Shown piece after piece: positions 1-8,555 of a DNA stretch of 35,234 bases. The stretch comes from Saprospiraceae bacterium (GTDB lineage: Bacteria; Bacteroidota; Bacteroidia; Chitinophagales; JAHQVX01), in NCBI GenBank assembly GCA_019634125.1, contig JAHQVX010000071.1:1-35234 (forward strand). The letters are read 5' to 3'. A program made the position numbers and the translations under genes. Within the stretch, counting starts at the first letter, position 1, and every line of letters starts with the position of its first letter. A model generated the notes under the pieces. It searched no databases. It saw only the letters and a list, made by a program, of their open reading frames with translations, and was not told the DNA's origin.

Positions 1-579
1 GCCTTTTTCAAATTTCATTTGGTTGGTTAGAAAGTTGAAAGACCATTCTCGGTAATTGTTACTGAGGGTCCAATAGTAGAGATGATCTGCACCAATTAAA
101 TAGTAGTTGTTATCTTGAAATCGGAATTTAAAGGTGTCGCTCCACCGCCAATTACTACCTCCATAATAATGAATGCTGAGTACTTGATTGCTTGATATTT
201 CAAGACCTGCTAGTGGATCTCCATATATGCCTCCTTCGCTGGATCTTCTTAAAAATGTATTGTTTTGAATTTGCTTTTCGTACGTCTCATCTTGATTTTG
301 GTGGAGGACGACAAGAATTCGTGCTTTATTATTTTCCCAGTAGCTGGTGTCTTCTGGGTAACGTTGTTCTTCAACATCGTGTTCTGATTCTAGGATGAGT
401 ACGGCATCTTCTTTTCCATTTCCGGTGAGATCTCCTTCGGACTGTTTTAGTATAAAGTAGTTGTCGGGGATGAAATCTGTGATTTGAGCACCTTTGTTTG
501 GCAGTGTGGGGTAGGTGCTATTTTGCGCATAGCTTTGAAGGGAAAAGAGGATAACGATTGATGTGGCAAAAATTTTCAC
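1..579 (-). CDS. Secreted FG-GAP/VCBS-like hypothetical protein (3' end beyond window)
   Basis: The frame stays open from a GTG at 577-579 down to the left edge, so this is the first 193 codons of a longer gene. The N-terminus (VKIFATSIVILFSLQSYAQ) reads as a signal peptide cleaved after YAQ. Residues about 50-65 contain EGDLTGNGKEDAVLILE, which resembles the calcium-loop style of FG-GAP/VCBS repeats (D-x-T/N-G-N/D-G-x-x-D). The rest is rich in Trp, Tyr and Asn. It starts 16 bases after the rlmB stop on the same strand, so it probably ends the DUF2723–rlmB operon. A TTG three codons further upstream (586-588) is an alternative start. The family is not recognised, and secretion to the periplasm or surface is inferred from the signal peptide only. 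Confidence 0.65.
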   Translation of the reverse strand, partial: MKIFATSIVILFSLQSYAQNSTYPTLPNKGAQITDFIPDNYFILKQSEGDLTGNGKEDAVLILESEHDVEEQRYPEDTSYWENNKARILVVLHQNQDETYEKQIQNNTFLRRSSEGGIYGDPLAGLEISSNQVLSIHYYGGSNWRWSDTFKFRFQDNNYYLIGADHLYYWTLSNNYREWSFNFLTNQMKFEKG

Positions 580-595
580 TGTATTCAATTTCGAA

Positions 596-1330
596 TTAAT
601 CTGCTTTTGATCTAAGTACTTCATAGAGCATGATTCCAGTAGCTACGCTCACGTTGAGTGAGTCGAAGTTGCGCGCCATAGGGATATATGCTTGTTCGTT
701 CGACATGGCGAGAATATTACTTCCTACGCCTTTTTCTTCATTGCCCATGATAATACAGCAAGGCTGGTTAAAGTCGATGTTTTGAATGGGTTTAGCTGAA
801 TCTGAAAGTGTTGTGGCGATGAGGCAAATGCCTTGTTCTTGGAGTTCTGCTAAGGATTGTTTTAGGCTAGAGACTTTACAGATATTGATTTGTTGAATGG
901 CTCCTGCTGAGGCTTTTACGGTAATTCCATTAATGAGTGCGCTGCCTTTTTCTGGAACTATAAGTGCGTGTGCGCCCATTGCCCAGGCCGATCGTGCGAT
1001 GGCTCCCATGTTGCCTACATCGGTAATACTGTCGAGGGCGATGAGTAGCGGGGCTTCGCCCCGCTCATAGGCCTGAGCCACCACAGCATCCACACGTTGG
1101 TAATCGACAAAGCCCAAGTGCGCCACAACACCCTGGTGGTTTTTTCGGGTAATTCGATCGAGTTTGGCTGGCGGCACTACCTGAATTGGCGTACGATGTT
1201 GTTTGGCTAACGCATGAAACTCCGCGCGAAGCGCGGAGTTGGCCACCAAAATCTTCTCCAGCGCCTGACCGCGCTCTAAAGCCTCTAAAACCGGCTTCTT
1301 GCCATAAATGATATCTTTTGGAGCTGCCAT
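596..1330 (-). CDS. rlmB: 23S rRNA (guanosine-2'-O)-methyltransferase RlmB, TrmH/SpoU family
   Basis: This is a 244-aa SAM-dependent 2'-O-ribose methyltransferase of the SPOUT superfamily. RlmB modifies G2251 in the P-loop of 23S rRNA. The N-terminal substrate-binding domain (residues 4-75) begins with the typical IIYGKKPVLEAL. The knotted catalytic domain shows all three SpoU motifs: motif 1 around D100-N107-R113, motif 2 IMGNEEKGV (194-202) and motif 3 NFDSLNVSVATGIMLYE (221-237). The length is normal for the family. Its ATG overlaps the stop of the DUF2723 gene by one base (TAATG), which indicates translational coupling. Two perfect GC-rich hairpins lie inside the frame, at 1047-1065 and 1218-1240. 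Paralogous SpoU enzymes such as TrmH cannot be fully excluded, but the N-terminal domain favours RlmB. Confidence 0.9.
   Translation of the reverse strand: MAAPKDIIYGKKPVLEALERGQALEKILVANSALRAEFHALAKQHRTPIQVVPPAKLDRITRKNHQGVVAHLGFVDYQRVDAVVAQAYERGEAPLLIALDSITDVGNMGAIARSAWAMGAHALIVPEKGSALINGITVKASAGAIQQINICKVSSLKQSLAELQEQGICLIATTLSDSAKPIQNIDFNQPCCIIMGNEEKGVGSNILAMSNEQAYIPMARNFDSLNVSVATGIMLYEVLRSKAD
1047..1065. repeat. Compact perfect hairpin inside rlmB
   Basis: Arms AGCGGGGC and GCCCCGCT, 8 bp perfect, with loop TTC. On the coding strand the core reads GC-GAA-GC. It encodes ERGEAPL (residues 89-95) in the linker between the two RlmB domains. Confidence 0.7.
1218..1240. repeat. Compact perfect hairpin inside rlmB (second copy)
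   Basis: Arms AACTCCGCGC and GCGCGGAGTT, 10 bp perfect, with loop GAA on the plus strand. It encodes NSALRAEF (residues 31-38). The stem is unrelated in sequence to the hairpin at 1047, but the core has the same form. Confidence 0.75.
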
Positions 1331-4300
1331 TAGCGAGTAGATGCTAAACCTAACGCTTCCCAGCGCGTTCGAATACTATCAAATACCTCATCCTGGCCGT
1401 TCCGACTCGCACTACGCATCAACTGACTCAACACCGCACGTAAATTCCGGTCGATAATGCCCATGTTTTCCATGCCTACATCCGAAAAGTTTACATACTC
1501 CAAATGCCTTAAAATATCATCTGCGAATTCATTGGCAAAAGCATTGGCCAGTTCAGGCTCATCTACGTCCCATAAGGCTTGAGCAATATTCGATTTCCGA
1601 ACAATCACTTCATAATTATCGCCATGAATATCGGCTTTCATCAATCGATTCTCGATGAATTCATACATTTCTACCGTCTTATCTCGATTCCCAGCTTGAG
1701 CATAATTCGCCATCACTTTACCGGCTAAGTCCAACATTCGAAATACCTGGCGCTGTCCCGTTTCAGATAAGGCAGTACCACTTTCAATATTTCCGTAATC
1801 ATACGTATTCATCAATAAGTCGTAGCAACGGTCTGTATCGATGTGCGGATCGTATGCGCTGTAAGTTTCACTTCCGAAGTTTGGATCTCGAATAGGTAAG
1901 AGTCGGAAAGCCGCCCCTTCTTGTCGAATAAACTCCGATAAGCCCAGCTTGTTCGGTAAATTCTCACCTGTGAAATAAATTGGACGTTCATTGATATAAC
2001 GATTGATGTAATCCAACATCATCACTTGATCCTTTTCTAAGTAACGCCCTTTTAAACGGAAAGCCATCGTGTCAACGATTAAATCGGCTTCATCCGCCTC
2101 AATTAATTTATTATTGAGCTGAGCAGACTTGTCTACAGGGATGAAAACATTCCGAGTAGGGAAAAAGTCAATCTTATCGCCATCTTGGGCCAATAACTTC
2201 GTTCTGTCATCGTCGCTGGCAATGAAATCCAACAATAGTGTAAGGTCTAAGGCAGGGAATAATTCTTCATAGTATACGCCATTCCGTTTACTTCCTTCAT
2301 AGGACTCCGGTTCGAAGCTCAGTTCTAATCCAGGTTGAAATCCATTATGTTGTTGCGTTTGATCGATGTACCAATCGCCTTTTAGTAAACTATTGTTCAC
2401 GATTCGAACATCAGGACGTACTTTTTCAATCTCCTGTGCATACCAAAGCGGATACGTATCATTATCGCCTTCTGTCAATAAAATAGCATCAGGTAAGGTG
2501 CAATTGAGGTAATTCGCTCCTGTAGCTCTTGCTAATCTATGTTCGTGTCGGTTGTGGTCGTCCCAACCCTGGAAGCCCATAAGTAATGGAGCGGCCAATG
2601 CTACGACTGAGAGCGCCAATGCTCGAGTAGTTTCGGGTAAGCTTTTCGTCAGCATGGCAATGGCATAGAACAAGGCAAATAATACAATGAGAACCATGAC
2701 AATAGGAAAAAGAGTCGGGAAGTTGTTGGCACCGAAACCCATAACAATCATAGCAAAAACAGGCACTAAGAACCACAGCCCATTGTTGATCACGTCTTTC
2801 CAGGTCTCTTTTTGAGTCAGTTTAAATAGCCCAGCAACAGCAAGGCCAATCCACATACTAAATGCTAAGAAAGATCCGGCGTACGCATAGTCTCGCTCGC
2901 GGGGCTGCATTGGATCTTGGTTTAAAAAGATAACGATGGCAATTCCTGTAAGGATAAACAATGCTGTCATCACAAAGGCATCGTTTCGAGAATACTTGAA
3001 TTGAAGGATGAGTCCAATTAGACCCAGCACCAATGGAATCATGTAATAGTGATTCCTGCCTTTATTTTTGGCGAAGGCATCAATTTCAGTGGTTGATTTC
3101 ACCACTCGAGAGCGATCTACGAACGCCAGACCACTTTCCCAGTTTCCACGGGCACCACCACCATTTCCTTGAATGCTGTTTTGACGGCCGGCGAAATTCC
3201 ACATAAAGTAACGCCAATACATATAGTCGAATTGATAGGTATAGAGCCAGTTCAGGTTGTCGGCCATCGATGGCGATTGGCCACTAAGCCCCAGCCAACT
3301 ATTGTAAAAGTCTACTTTGTAGTCTTCTAAGAACGACCAAGCACGTGGGAAAAGCATTTCATCGCCTGGGCCATATTTATAATCGATTTTATCATCAATG
3401 TCGACGTATTTATTGTCGCGTTTCGCATAGATGTCGCCCACTTTGACCGTTTCTACGGGTCTTGCCGTGTAAACCGGTCCGTAGAGCAATGGTTTTTGAC
3501 CGTATTGTTCCCGATTTAAGTAGGATAATAGGTTGAATACATTATCGGGGTTGTTAATGTCGATAGGCACATTGGCTGCGGATCGAACAGGGACAGTTAA
3601 GTAGGAAAGGTAACCAATCATGATAAAGCCGAACGCCAGTGCGGCTTTGTAGATGGTCGACTTTCGGTTTCTAAGTAAATAAATACCAACTCCAATTCCA
3701 ACCATCAAGGCAAACTTCATAAATGAAGCACCTGTGTTGTACGACTTCAAAAACTGGGCAATAGCCAACAGACCGATGAGGCCGAGACCTACATACAGAA
3801 AGTTGATATTGTCTTTTACTACATAAACGATTAAGGAAACGATAATTCCAACCAACAGAAGCACTAAAGCGATAATGCCACTGGAGAAGGGCAGTCCGAA
3901 GTCGTTGACTAAGGTCAACTCTAACTTAGAGCCCAGTTTCGGCAGTTCTAAAATGACTCCATATTGGATGAATAAAAGCGTAGCCATTCCAGCGACAAAT
4001 GCCAGAATTCCGCCTTTGACATTAATATTCTTTCCTTTGTGGAAGTACATAAGCAAAGCGATGGCTGGGATCGCTAGTAAGTTCAATAAGTGTACGCCTA
4101 ATGAAAGTCCAATCACGTAAGCAATTCCAATAAGTAAACGATCTGCACCAGGATCGTTTGCTCGTTCGCTCCATTTTAGCGCCATCCAAAAAACGAGTGT
4201 AGTTAGCATGGTAGATACGGCATAAACTTCCGCTTCTACGCCGTTAAACCACTGAGTGTCTTGAAAAACAAAAGAAAGCGCACCAACAACCCCGGCGCCT

Positions 4301-4659
4301 AAGGTTGCCCACATTGCGCCTTTGCTTAATGAAGGTTGTTCAGCATTGGTGAAAAAGCGTTTTGCGAGGATGGTAATGCTCCAAAAAATAAACATAGCTG
4401 CTAATGCCGTGCTAACTGAAGAAAGCAAGTTTACACCAAATGCCACTTGTTCTGGTGGGAGGAACATGGAGAAAAAGCGGCCGAGCATGAGGTACATCGG
4501 GGCGCCTGGCGGGTGTACTACCTGAAGCTTGTTGGCTGCGGCGATAAACTCACCACAATCCCAAAAACTGGCAGTCTTTTCCATGGTCAATAAGTAGACG
4601 ACCATAGCTATTCCAAAAACTACCCAACCTGCTATCGTATTTACGCGCTTAAAATTCAT
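1330..4659 (-). CDS. DUF2723 (TMEM260-like) polytopic membrane protein
   Basis: This 1109-aa inner-membrane protein belongs to the Bacteroidota DUF2723 family, related to the TMEM260 protein O-mannosyltransferase family (GT-C fold). The N-terminal half carries many hydrophobic segments and the conserved FWDCGEFIAAANKLQVVHPPG stretch, in which the acidic residues after the first helix are the expected GT-C catalytic site. DPMQPRERDYAYAGSF lies near the middle, and the soluble C-terminal half contains LTEGDNDTYPLWYAQE. I chose ATG 4659 over the upstream ATG 4728: the family N-terminus begins at MNFKRVN, and a good -7 box at 4686-4693 would start transcription downstream of 4728. It is first in an operon with rlmB (one-base overlap). 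A role in glycosylating exported proteins is inferred from the family; the donor and acceptor are unknown. Confidence 0.85.
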   Translation of the reverse strand: MNFKRVNTIAGWVVFGIAMVVYLLTMEKTASFWDCGEFIAAANKLQVVHPPGAPMYLMLGRFFSMFLPPEQVAFGVNLLSSVSTALAAMFIFWSITILAKRFFTNAEQPSLSKGAMWATLGAGVVGALSFVFQDTQWFNGVEAEVYAVSTMLTTLVFWMALKWSERANDPGADRLLIGIAYVIGLSLGVHLLNLLAIPAIALLMYFHKGKNINVKGGILAFVAGMATLLFIQYGVILELPKLGSKLELTLVNDFGLPFSSGIIALVLLLVGIIVSLIVYVVKDNINFLYVGLGLIGLLAIAQFLKSYNTGASFMKFALMVGIGVGIYLLRNRKSTIYKAALAFGFIMIGYLSYLTVPVRSAANVPIDINNPDNVFNLLSYLNREQYGQKPLLYGPVYTARPVETVKVGDIYAKRDNKYVDIDDKIDYKYGPGDEMLFPRAWSFLEDYKVDFYNSWLGLSGQSPSMADNLNWLYTYQFDYMYWRYFMWNFAGRQNSIQGNGGGARGNWESGLAFVDRSRVVKSTTEIDAFAKNKGRNHYYMIPLVLGLIGLILQFKYSRNDAFVMTALFILTGIAIVIFLNQDPMQPRERDYAYAGSFLAFSMWIGLAVAGLFKLTQKETWKDVINNGLWFLVPVFAMIVMGFGANNFPTLFPIVMVLIVLFALFYAIAMLTKSLPETTRALALSVVALAAPLLMGFQGWDDHNRHEHRLARATGANYLNCTLPDAILLTEGDNDTYPLWYAQEIEKVRPDVRIVNNSLLKGDWYIDQTQQHNGFQPGLELSFEPESYEGSKRNGVYYEELFPALDLTLLLDFIASDDDRTKLLAQDGDKIDFFPTRNVFIPVDKSAQLNNKLIEADEADLIVDTMAFRLKGRYLEKDQVMMLDYINRYINERPIYFTGENLPNKLGLSEFIRQEGAAFRLLPIRDPNFGSETYSAYDPHIDTDRCYDLLMNTYDYGNIESGTALSETGQRQVFRMLDLAGKVMANYAQAGNRDKTVEMYEFIENRLMKADIHGDNYEVIVRKSNIAQALWDVDEPELANAFANEFADDILRHLEYVNFSDVGMENMGIIDRNLRAVLSQLMRSASRNGQDEVFDSIRTRWEALGLASTR

Positions 4660-4685
4660 TAATCTTGTTTCTATTAAGAAGTGCT

Positions 4686-4693
4686 CAAAAATA
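4686..4693 (-). promoter_or_regulatory. Bacteroidota -7 box upstream of the DUF2723–rlmB operon
   Basis: The minus strand reads TATTTTTG, a match to TAnnTTTG. It lies 26 bases before ATG 4659, leaving a 5' leader of about 20 nt. No convincing -33 TTTG is seen at the usual distance. It supports the shorter start of the DUF2723 gene. Confidence 0.5.
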
Positions 4694-4770
4694 GGAAAAC
4701 CCTTTGAAGTACTTGGAATTGTTATCAAGAGTTACGGATTTTAATTCCGATTAAAATGCCAGAAAAAACC

Positions 4771-4802
4771 TTTGAATAATTTACAGCGATTAATTATCTT
4801 TG
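4771..4802 (+). promoter_or_regulatory. Promoter of tRNA-Gln
   Basis: A -33 element TTTG (4771-4774) and a -7 element TATCTTTG (4795-4802) are separated by 20 bases. This matches the Bacteroidota vegetative consensus in both boxes and spacing. The tRNA begins 52 bases downstream of the -7 box. Confidence 0.7.
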
Positions 4803-4854
4803 CCGTCCCTAAATACAAAAGGGTTGATTTTCGACCTTAAAGTATTGGTGGTAC

Positions 4855-4926
4855 TGGCCTATGGTGTAATTGGCAACACGTCAGATTTTGGTTCTGAAAT
4901 TCAAGGTTCGAGTCCTTGTAGGCCAA
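4855..4926 (+). tRNA. tRNA-Gln (UUG anticodon)
   Basis: A full cloverleaf can be folded by eye. The acceptor stem TGGCCTA pairs with TAGGCCA (4919-4925). The D-arm contains GTAATTGGCAA, the anticodon stem is TCAGA/TCTGA with loop TTTTGGT (anticodon TTG), and the T-arm is CAAGG-TTCGAGT-CCTTG. The discriminator is A4926. CCA is not encoded (the next bases are CTT), as is usual in Bacteroidota. It sits alone between its own promoter and a terminator. Confidence 0.95.
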
Positions 4927-4930
4927 CTTT

Positions 4931-4961
4931 GCCTTCTCGGCATTTCGAGAGGGCTTTTTTT
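4931..4961 (+). terminator. Rho-independent terminator after tRNA-Gln
   Basis: Arms GCCTTCTCG (4931-4939) and CGAGAGGGC (4946-4954) form a 9-bp stem with one T·G wobble and a 6-nt loop, followed by seven T. It starts five bases after the tRNA. Confidence 0.85.
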
Positions 4962-5018
4962 ATCAGTTGTTCTTTGATGTATTTCACTTTGTTTTCTATG
5001 GAAAGCAAGGAAAATCAA

Positions 5019-5026
5019 TATCTTTG
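5019..5026 (+). promoter_or_regulatory. -7 box upstream of prs
   Basis: TATCTTTG matches TAnnTTTG perfectly and lies 17 bases before the prs ATG. No well-spaced -33 TTTG is present; the nearest one (4988-4991) is 27 bases away, so the promoter may be weak or activator-assisted. Confidence 0.5.
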
Positions 5027-5043
5027 CACCTCATTAAACGAGC

Positions 5044-5997
5044 ATGGCACAAGACGTTAAACTTTTTTCAGGAACGAATTCTAGATACTTAGCAGAGAAA
5101 ATTGCCTTAGAATACGGCCAAGAACTTGGAAATATTGAGATTCAACGATTTAAAGACGGAGAATTTCAACCTGTCATAAAAGAGTCTGTGCGTGGAGCAT
5201 ATGTGTTTTTTATTCAATCCACATTCGCCCCTTCCGACAATTTAATGGAATTGCTTTTAATGATTGATGCAGCTAAGCGGGCCTCTGCAGGATATATTAC
5301 AGCAGTGATTCCGTATTATGGAATGGCTCGGCAAGATCGGAAGGACAAACCTAGAGTAGCCATTGGTGCTAAGCTAGTTGCCGACTTGTTAACTGCAGCC
5401 GGAGCGAATCGAATTGTAACTATGGAGTTGCATGCAGCTCAAATTCAAGGTTTCTTCGATATTCCATTCGATCACTTAGAAAGTACGCCTATTTTCTATG
5501 AGTACTTGAAGAGTTTAGATCAGGAACGTTTGATTATCGCTTCGCCAGATATCGGTGGAACGAAACGAGCTAGAAACTATGCGCAGTATTTGGATATTGA
5601 TTTTGTGATGGCCGACAAGCATCGAAAGAAAGCCAATGAAGTAGCAGAAATGCACGTAATTGGTGATGTGAAGGATATGGATGTGGTCTTGGTAGATGAT
5701 ATGATCGATACTGGTGGGACGTTGTGCAAAGCCGCCGAAGTGATGATGCAACAAGGTGCTCGAAGTGTTCGAGCAGTATGTACCCATCCAATTTTCTCTG
5801 GGAATGCCATTGAGCGCTTAGAGAATTCTTCGTTGAAAGAAGTGGTGGTTTGTGATACCTTGCCGTTGGAAACTAAAAGTGAAAAAATTAAAGTGCTGTC
5901 TGTAGCGTCGTTGTTTGCTACAGCCATTAGAAATACGCATGAGCATAAGAGTATTAACTCCTTGTTCATTCGCTATATGAAGAAATTTGAAGTATAA
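5044..5997 (+). CDS. prs: Ribose-phosphate pyrophosphokinase (PRPP synthetase)
   Basis: The 317-aa cytoplasmic enzyme converts ribose 5-phosphate and ATP to PRPP and AMP, feeding purine, pyrimidine, NAD, His and Trp synthesis. Visible signatures are FKDGEFQP (36-43), the flexible ATP-binding YYGMARQDRK (91-100), the catalytic-site MELHAAQIQGFF with H130, and the PRPP-binding loop VVLVDDMIDTGGT (214-226). The length and start (MAQDVKLFSG) are standard for class I enzymes. It is followed 12 bases later by rplY and then pth, a translation-linked gene order often kept in Bacteroidota. Several long antisense frames over this gene are shadows. Confidence 0.97.
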   Translation: MAQDVKLFSGTNSRYLAEKIALEYGQELGNIEIQRFKDGEFQPVIKESVRGAYVFFIQSTFAPSDNLMELLLMIDAAKRASAGYITAVIPYYGMARQDRKDKPRVAIGAKLVADLLTAAGANRIVTMELHAAQIQGFFDIPFDHLESTPIFYEYLKSLDQERLIIASPDIGGTKRARNYAQYLDIDFVMADKHRKKANEVAEMHVIGDVKDMDVVLVDDMIDTGGTLCKAAEVMMQQGARSVRAVCTHPIFSGNAIERLENSSLKEVVVCDTLPLETKSEKIKVLSVASLFATAIRNTHEHKSINSLFIRYMKKFEV

Positions 5998-6009
5998 AAA
6001 TAGAGAGCT

Positions 6010-6630
6010 ATGCAATCGCTAACTATAAAAGTAGCCTCAAGAGAGGAATTAGGAAAAAAAGCCACTAAGGACTTCCGCAAAGACGGAATGGTTCCTGGTG
6101 TGATTTATGGTGGAGAGGATACTGTGCATTTCACAGTGGCTGAGAATGATCTTCGTCCTGTTGTATACACAGGCGACTTTTTCAAAGTGATCATTGATGT
6201 AGATGGGAATGCTTATGAGACCATCTTAAAAGATATTGACTTTCACCCGGTAACGGATCGTATTTTACATATCGATTTCCAGCAATTAGTTGCAGGAAGA
6301 CGCGTAAGAACTGAAATTCCGATCAAAATTCAGGGAGATTCCCCAGGCGTTCGTTCTGGTGGAAAATTACAGCAAAAGCTTAGAAAGCTTAAAGTGCGTG
6401 TAACTCCAGAGAACTTAGTAGATCACTTAGTAGCTGATATTACTGGATTGAACTTAGGTGATTCGGTAAAAGTACGCGACATCGAAGTAGGTGATATTGA
6501 AGTGTTGAACCCGGGATCTAACCCAGTTGCTTCAGTAGTTGTACCTAGAGCTCTTCGTTCTGCTGATGCTAAAGCTGAGCCGGAAGCGGAAACTGCTGGT
6601 GAAGAAGCTGCTGAAGCTCCTGCTGAGTAA
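6010..6630 (+). CDS. rplY: 50S ribosomal protein L25, CTC (long) form
   Basis: This 206-aa protein binds 5S rRNA in the central protuberance of the large subunit. Residues about 5-92 form the L25/TL5 5S-binding domain (KKATKDFRKDGMVPGVIYGG, then LHIDFQQL near 95). Residues about 100-180 form the C-terminal beta domain of the CTC/TL5 type, with GVRSGGKLQQKLRKLKVR. It ends in an acidic, alanine-rich tail (from about 185) like that of other Bacteroidota L25 proteins. It starts 12 bases after prs and ends 10 bases before pth, so the three probably share a transcript. Confidence 0.95.
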   Translation: MQSLTIKVASREELGKKATKDFRKDGMVPGVIYGGEDTVHFTVAENDLRPVVYTGDFFKVIIDVDGNAYETILKDIDFHPVTDRILHIDFQQLVAGRRVRTEIPIKIQGDSPGVRSGGKLQQKLRKLKVRVTPENLVDHLVADITGLNLGDSVKVRDIEVGDIEVLNPGSNPVASVVVPRALRSADAKAEPEAETAGEEAAEAPAE

Positions 6631-6640
6631 TTGACGCCCT

Positions 6641-7207
6641 TTGAAATTCCTTTTCGTTGGTTTAGGTAATATTGGTGCTAAGTACGCTGGTACTAGACAC
6701 AATATTGGATTTGACATAGCTGACGAAATTGCGGATGAATTTGGAGCTGTATTCATTACCAGCAAACAAGGCGAATACGCCGATTTCCGATACCGAGGAA
6801 AAACAATCATACTATTAAAGCCCTCCACTTATATGAATTTAAGTGGCAGGGCTTTAAAATTTTATGCCGATAAGCATAAAGTTCCACTCGAACGTGTACT
6901 GGTTTTTGTAGATGACCTAGCCCTTCCTTTTGGCAAGATACGCTTGCGAGGCAAAGGGTCACATGCAGGACATAATGGTTTGCGAAACATTCAGGAAGTC
7001 ATGGGGACAGACAAATATCCCCGACTACGTTTCGGAATTGGGGACAACTTCTCAAGGGGCCGACAAGTAGATTATGTATTAGGCAAATGGTCGAAAAAAG
7101 AGCAAGAAGAACTCGCTTCTTACGTTGCAGAAGCCAAGCAGGCAGCATTGAGCTTTGTAGCTCATGGGCTTACCAATACGATGAATGAATACAATCAGAA
7201 CCGTTAG
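6641..7207 (+). CDS. pth: Peptidyl-tRNA hydrolase
   Basis: This 188-aa enzyme releases peptides from peptidyl-tRNA that has dropped off the ribosome. All catalytic positions of the bacterial family are present: N10 (GLGNIG), the base H20 (TRHNIG) and D92 in [10 protein letters not shown], followed by [12 protein letters not shown]. The start is TTG at 6641: it places [10 protein letters not shown] exactly at the family N-terminus and no ATG or GTG is available nearby. The gene begins 10 bases after rplY. Its TAG stop overlaps the metK stop on the opposite strand, leaving no space for a terminator between the two convergent genes. Confidence 0.95.
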   Translation: MKFLFVGLGNIGAKYAGTRHNIGFDIADEIADEFGAVFITSKQGEYADFRYRGKTIILLKPSTYMNLSGRALKFYADKHKVPLERVLVFVDDLALPFGKIRLRGKGSHAGHNGLRNIQEVMGTDKYPRLRFGIGDNFSRGRQVDYVLGKWSKKEQEELASYVAEAKQAALSFVAHGLTNTMNEYNQNR

Positions 7208-8454
7208 AGGTTAAACGCTTTTTTAACTTGGGCGACGTGATCGAGTTTTTCCCAAGTAAACAGTTCTACAGTTTTCTTGATTTCTTTCCCATTCACAATA
7301 AATGACTTTTCTACTTCTTGTGGTGTTCGACCCATGTGGCCGTATGCTGCTGTTTCGAAGTAAATTGGTTCTTTAAGTTTCAATCGTTTCGCGATAGCGT
7401 ATGGACGCATATCGAATACTTCTGAAATTTTTGCGGCAATGTCGGCATCGTTCAGCTCAACGTTCGCGCTGTTATAGGTGTTAACATAAATGCCCATAGG
7501 TTCGGCGACACCAATGGCATAGGAAACCTGTACGAGGATTTCGTCGGCCACACCAGCAGCCACTAAGTTTTTAGCGATATGCCTTGTGGCATAAGCGGCA
7601 GAACGATCTACTTTTGAAGGGTCTTTCCCGCTAAAGGCGCCACCACCGTGGGCGCCTTTTCCGCCGTAAGTATCTACAATAATTTTTCGACCAGTTAGAC
7701 CGGTATCTCCATGAGGACCTCCAATAACAAATTTCCCAGTTGGGTTGATGTGGTATACAATGTCTTCACCGAACAATTCTCTGGTTTGTTGCGGTAATTC
7801 TTGCTTGACCAAAGGAATGACCTTATTTATGATATCTGACTTAATGCGTTCTAACATCGCGGTATCCTCAGCGAAAGGATCGTGTTGCGTACTCACCACG
7901 ATGGTGTCTACGCGTTTTGGCTTATGGTCTTCTGCGTATTCAATCGTGACTTGTGCTTTGGCATCTGGACGAAGGTAATCCATGATTTCCCCTTCTTTTC
8001 GAATTTTCGTTAACGTACGAAGAATACGATGTGACAAGTCTAAGGCTAACGGCATGTAGTTCTCGGTCTCGTTGGTGGCATAGCCAAACATCATTCCTTG
8101 ATCACCAGCACCTTGTTCTTCTTCGGAAGCCCGATCTACCCCTTGATTGATATCGTCGCTTTGTTCGTGAATGGCAGAAATTACAGCACAAGAATCTCCA
8201 TCAAATTTGTATTCTGACTTGGTATATCCAATGCCTTTGATCACATCTCTCGCTACGGTTTGTAGATCGATGTAAGCGGATGATTTTACTTCACCACTTA
8301 ATACAGCTAAACCCGTCGTAACGAGTGTTTCACAAGCGACTTTAGCATTAGCGTCGTGTGCGAGGAAATGATCTAGGATTGCATCAGAAATCTGATCTGC
8401 AACCTTATCTGGATGTCCTTCCGAAACTGACTCGGAAGTAAATAAATATGCCAT
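7204..8454 (-). CDS. metK: S-adenosylmethionine synthetase
   Basis: This 416-aa enzyme makes SAM from methionine and ATP. The catalytic/ATP motif [16 protein letters not shown] (13-28) contains the His of the HPDK signature. The central signature [13 protein letters not shown] and the glycine-rich [15 protein letters not shown] are both intact. It is slightly longer than the E. coli enzyme (384 aa), as common in Bacteroidota. It starts at ATG 8454 behind a -7 box at 8473-8480, and I see no SAM-riboswitch-like fold in the short leader. Its TAA overlaps the TAG of pth on the other strand (7204-7207). A 9-bp inverted repeat with a 9-nt loop (7633-7659) coincides with the conserved glycine-rich motif. 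Confidence 0.97.
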   Translation of the reverse strand: MAYLFTSESVSEGHPDKVADQISDAILDHFLAHDANAKVACETLVTTGLAVLSGEVKSSAYIDLQTVARDVIKGIGYTKSEYKFDGDSCAVISAIHEQSDDINQGVDRASEEEQGAGDQGMMFGYATNETENYMPLALDLSHRILRTLTKIRKEGEIMDYLRPDAKAQVTIEYAEDHKPKRVDTIVVSTQHDPFAEDTAMLERIKSDIINKVIPLVKQELPQQTRELFGEDIVYHINPTGKFVIGGPHGDTGLTGRKIIVDTYGGKGAHGGGAFSGKDPSKVDRSAAYATRHIAKNLVAAGVADEILVQVSYAIGVAEPMGIYVNTYNSANVELNDADIAAKISEVFDMRPYAIAKRLKLKEPIYFETAAYGHMGRTPQEVEKSFIVNGKEIKKTVELFTWEKLDHVAQVKKAFNL

Positions 8455-8472
8455 TCAAAAAATTTGTGCCTG

Positions 8473-8480
8473 CAAAAATA
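8473..8480 (-). promoter_or_regulatory. -7 box upstream of metK
   Basis: The minus strand reads TATTTTTG (TAnnTTTG), 18 bases before the metK ATG, implying a very short leader. No clear -33 TTTG is present. Confidence 0.5.
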
Positions 8481-8555
8481 CATCTAAATGAAACGTTGAG
8501 CACATAGAATAGAGAGAATTTCATACTGCGGACTCTAATCTCCACCGGGCATGGA

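Noticed and set aside
192-398. 68-codon plus-strand frame at the left edge
   Set aside because: It lies antisense to the signal-peptide gene on minus and has no promoter or family features.
4660-4728. N-terminal extension of the DUF2723 protein
   Set aside because: The extra 23 residues do not fit the family start, and a -7 box at 4686-4693 would begin transcription after this ATG.
4800-5060. 86-codon frame across tRNA-Gln
   Set aside because: It covers the tRNA, its terminator and the prs promoter, and overlaps the prs start; it is a chance open frame.
5577-5969. 130-codon antisense frame in prs
   Set aside because: It is a shadow of a highly conserved gene, with low-complexity Ser/Thr/Ile content and no start signal.
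7633-7659. 9-bp inverted repeat in metK
   Set aside because: Its loop is 9 nt and it is largely explained by the conserved Gly/Ala codons of [15 protein letters not shown], so it was not counted with the compact hairpins.
8455-8555. Possible SAM riboswitch upstream of metK
   Set aside because: The predicted leader is only about 12 nt and no SAM-riboswitch helices can be drawn.
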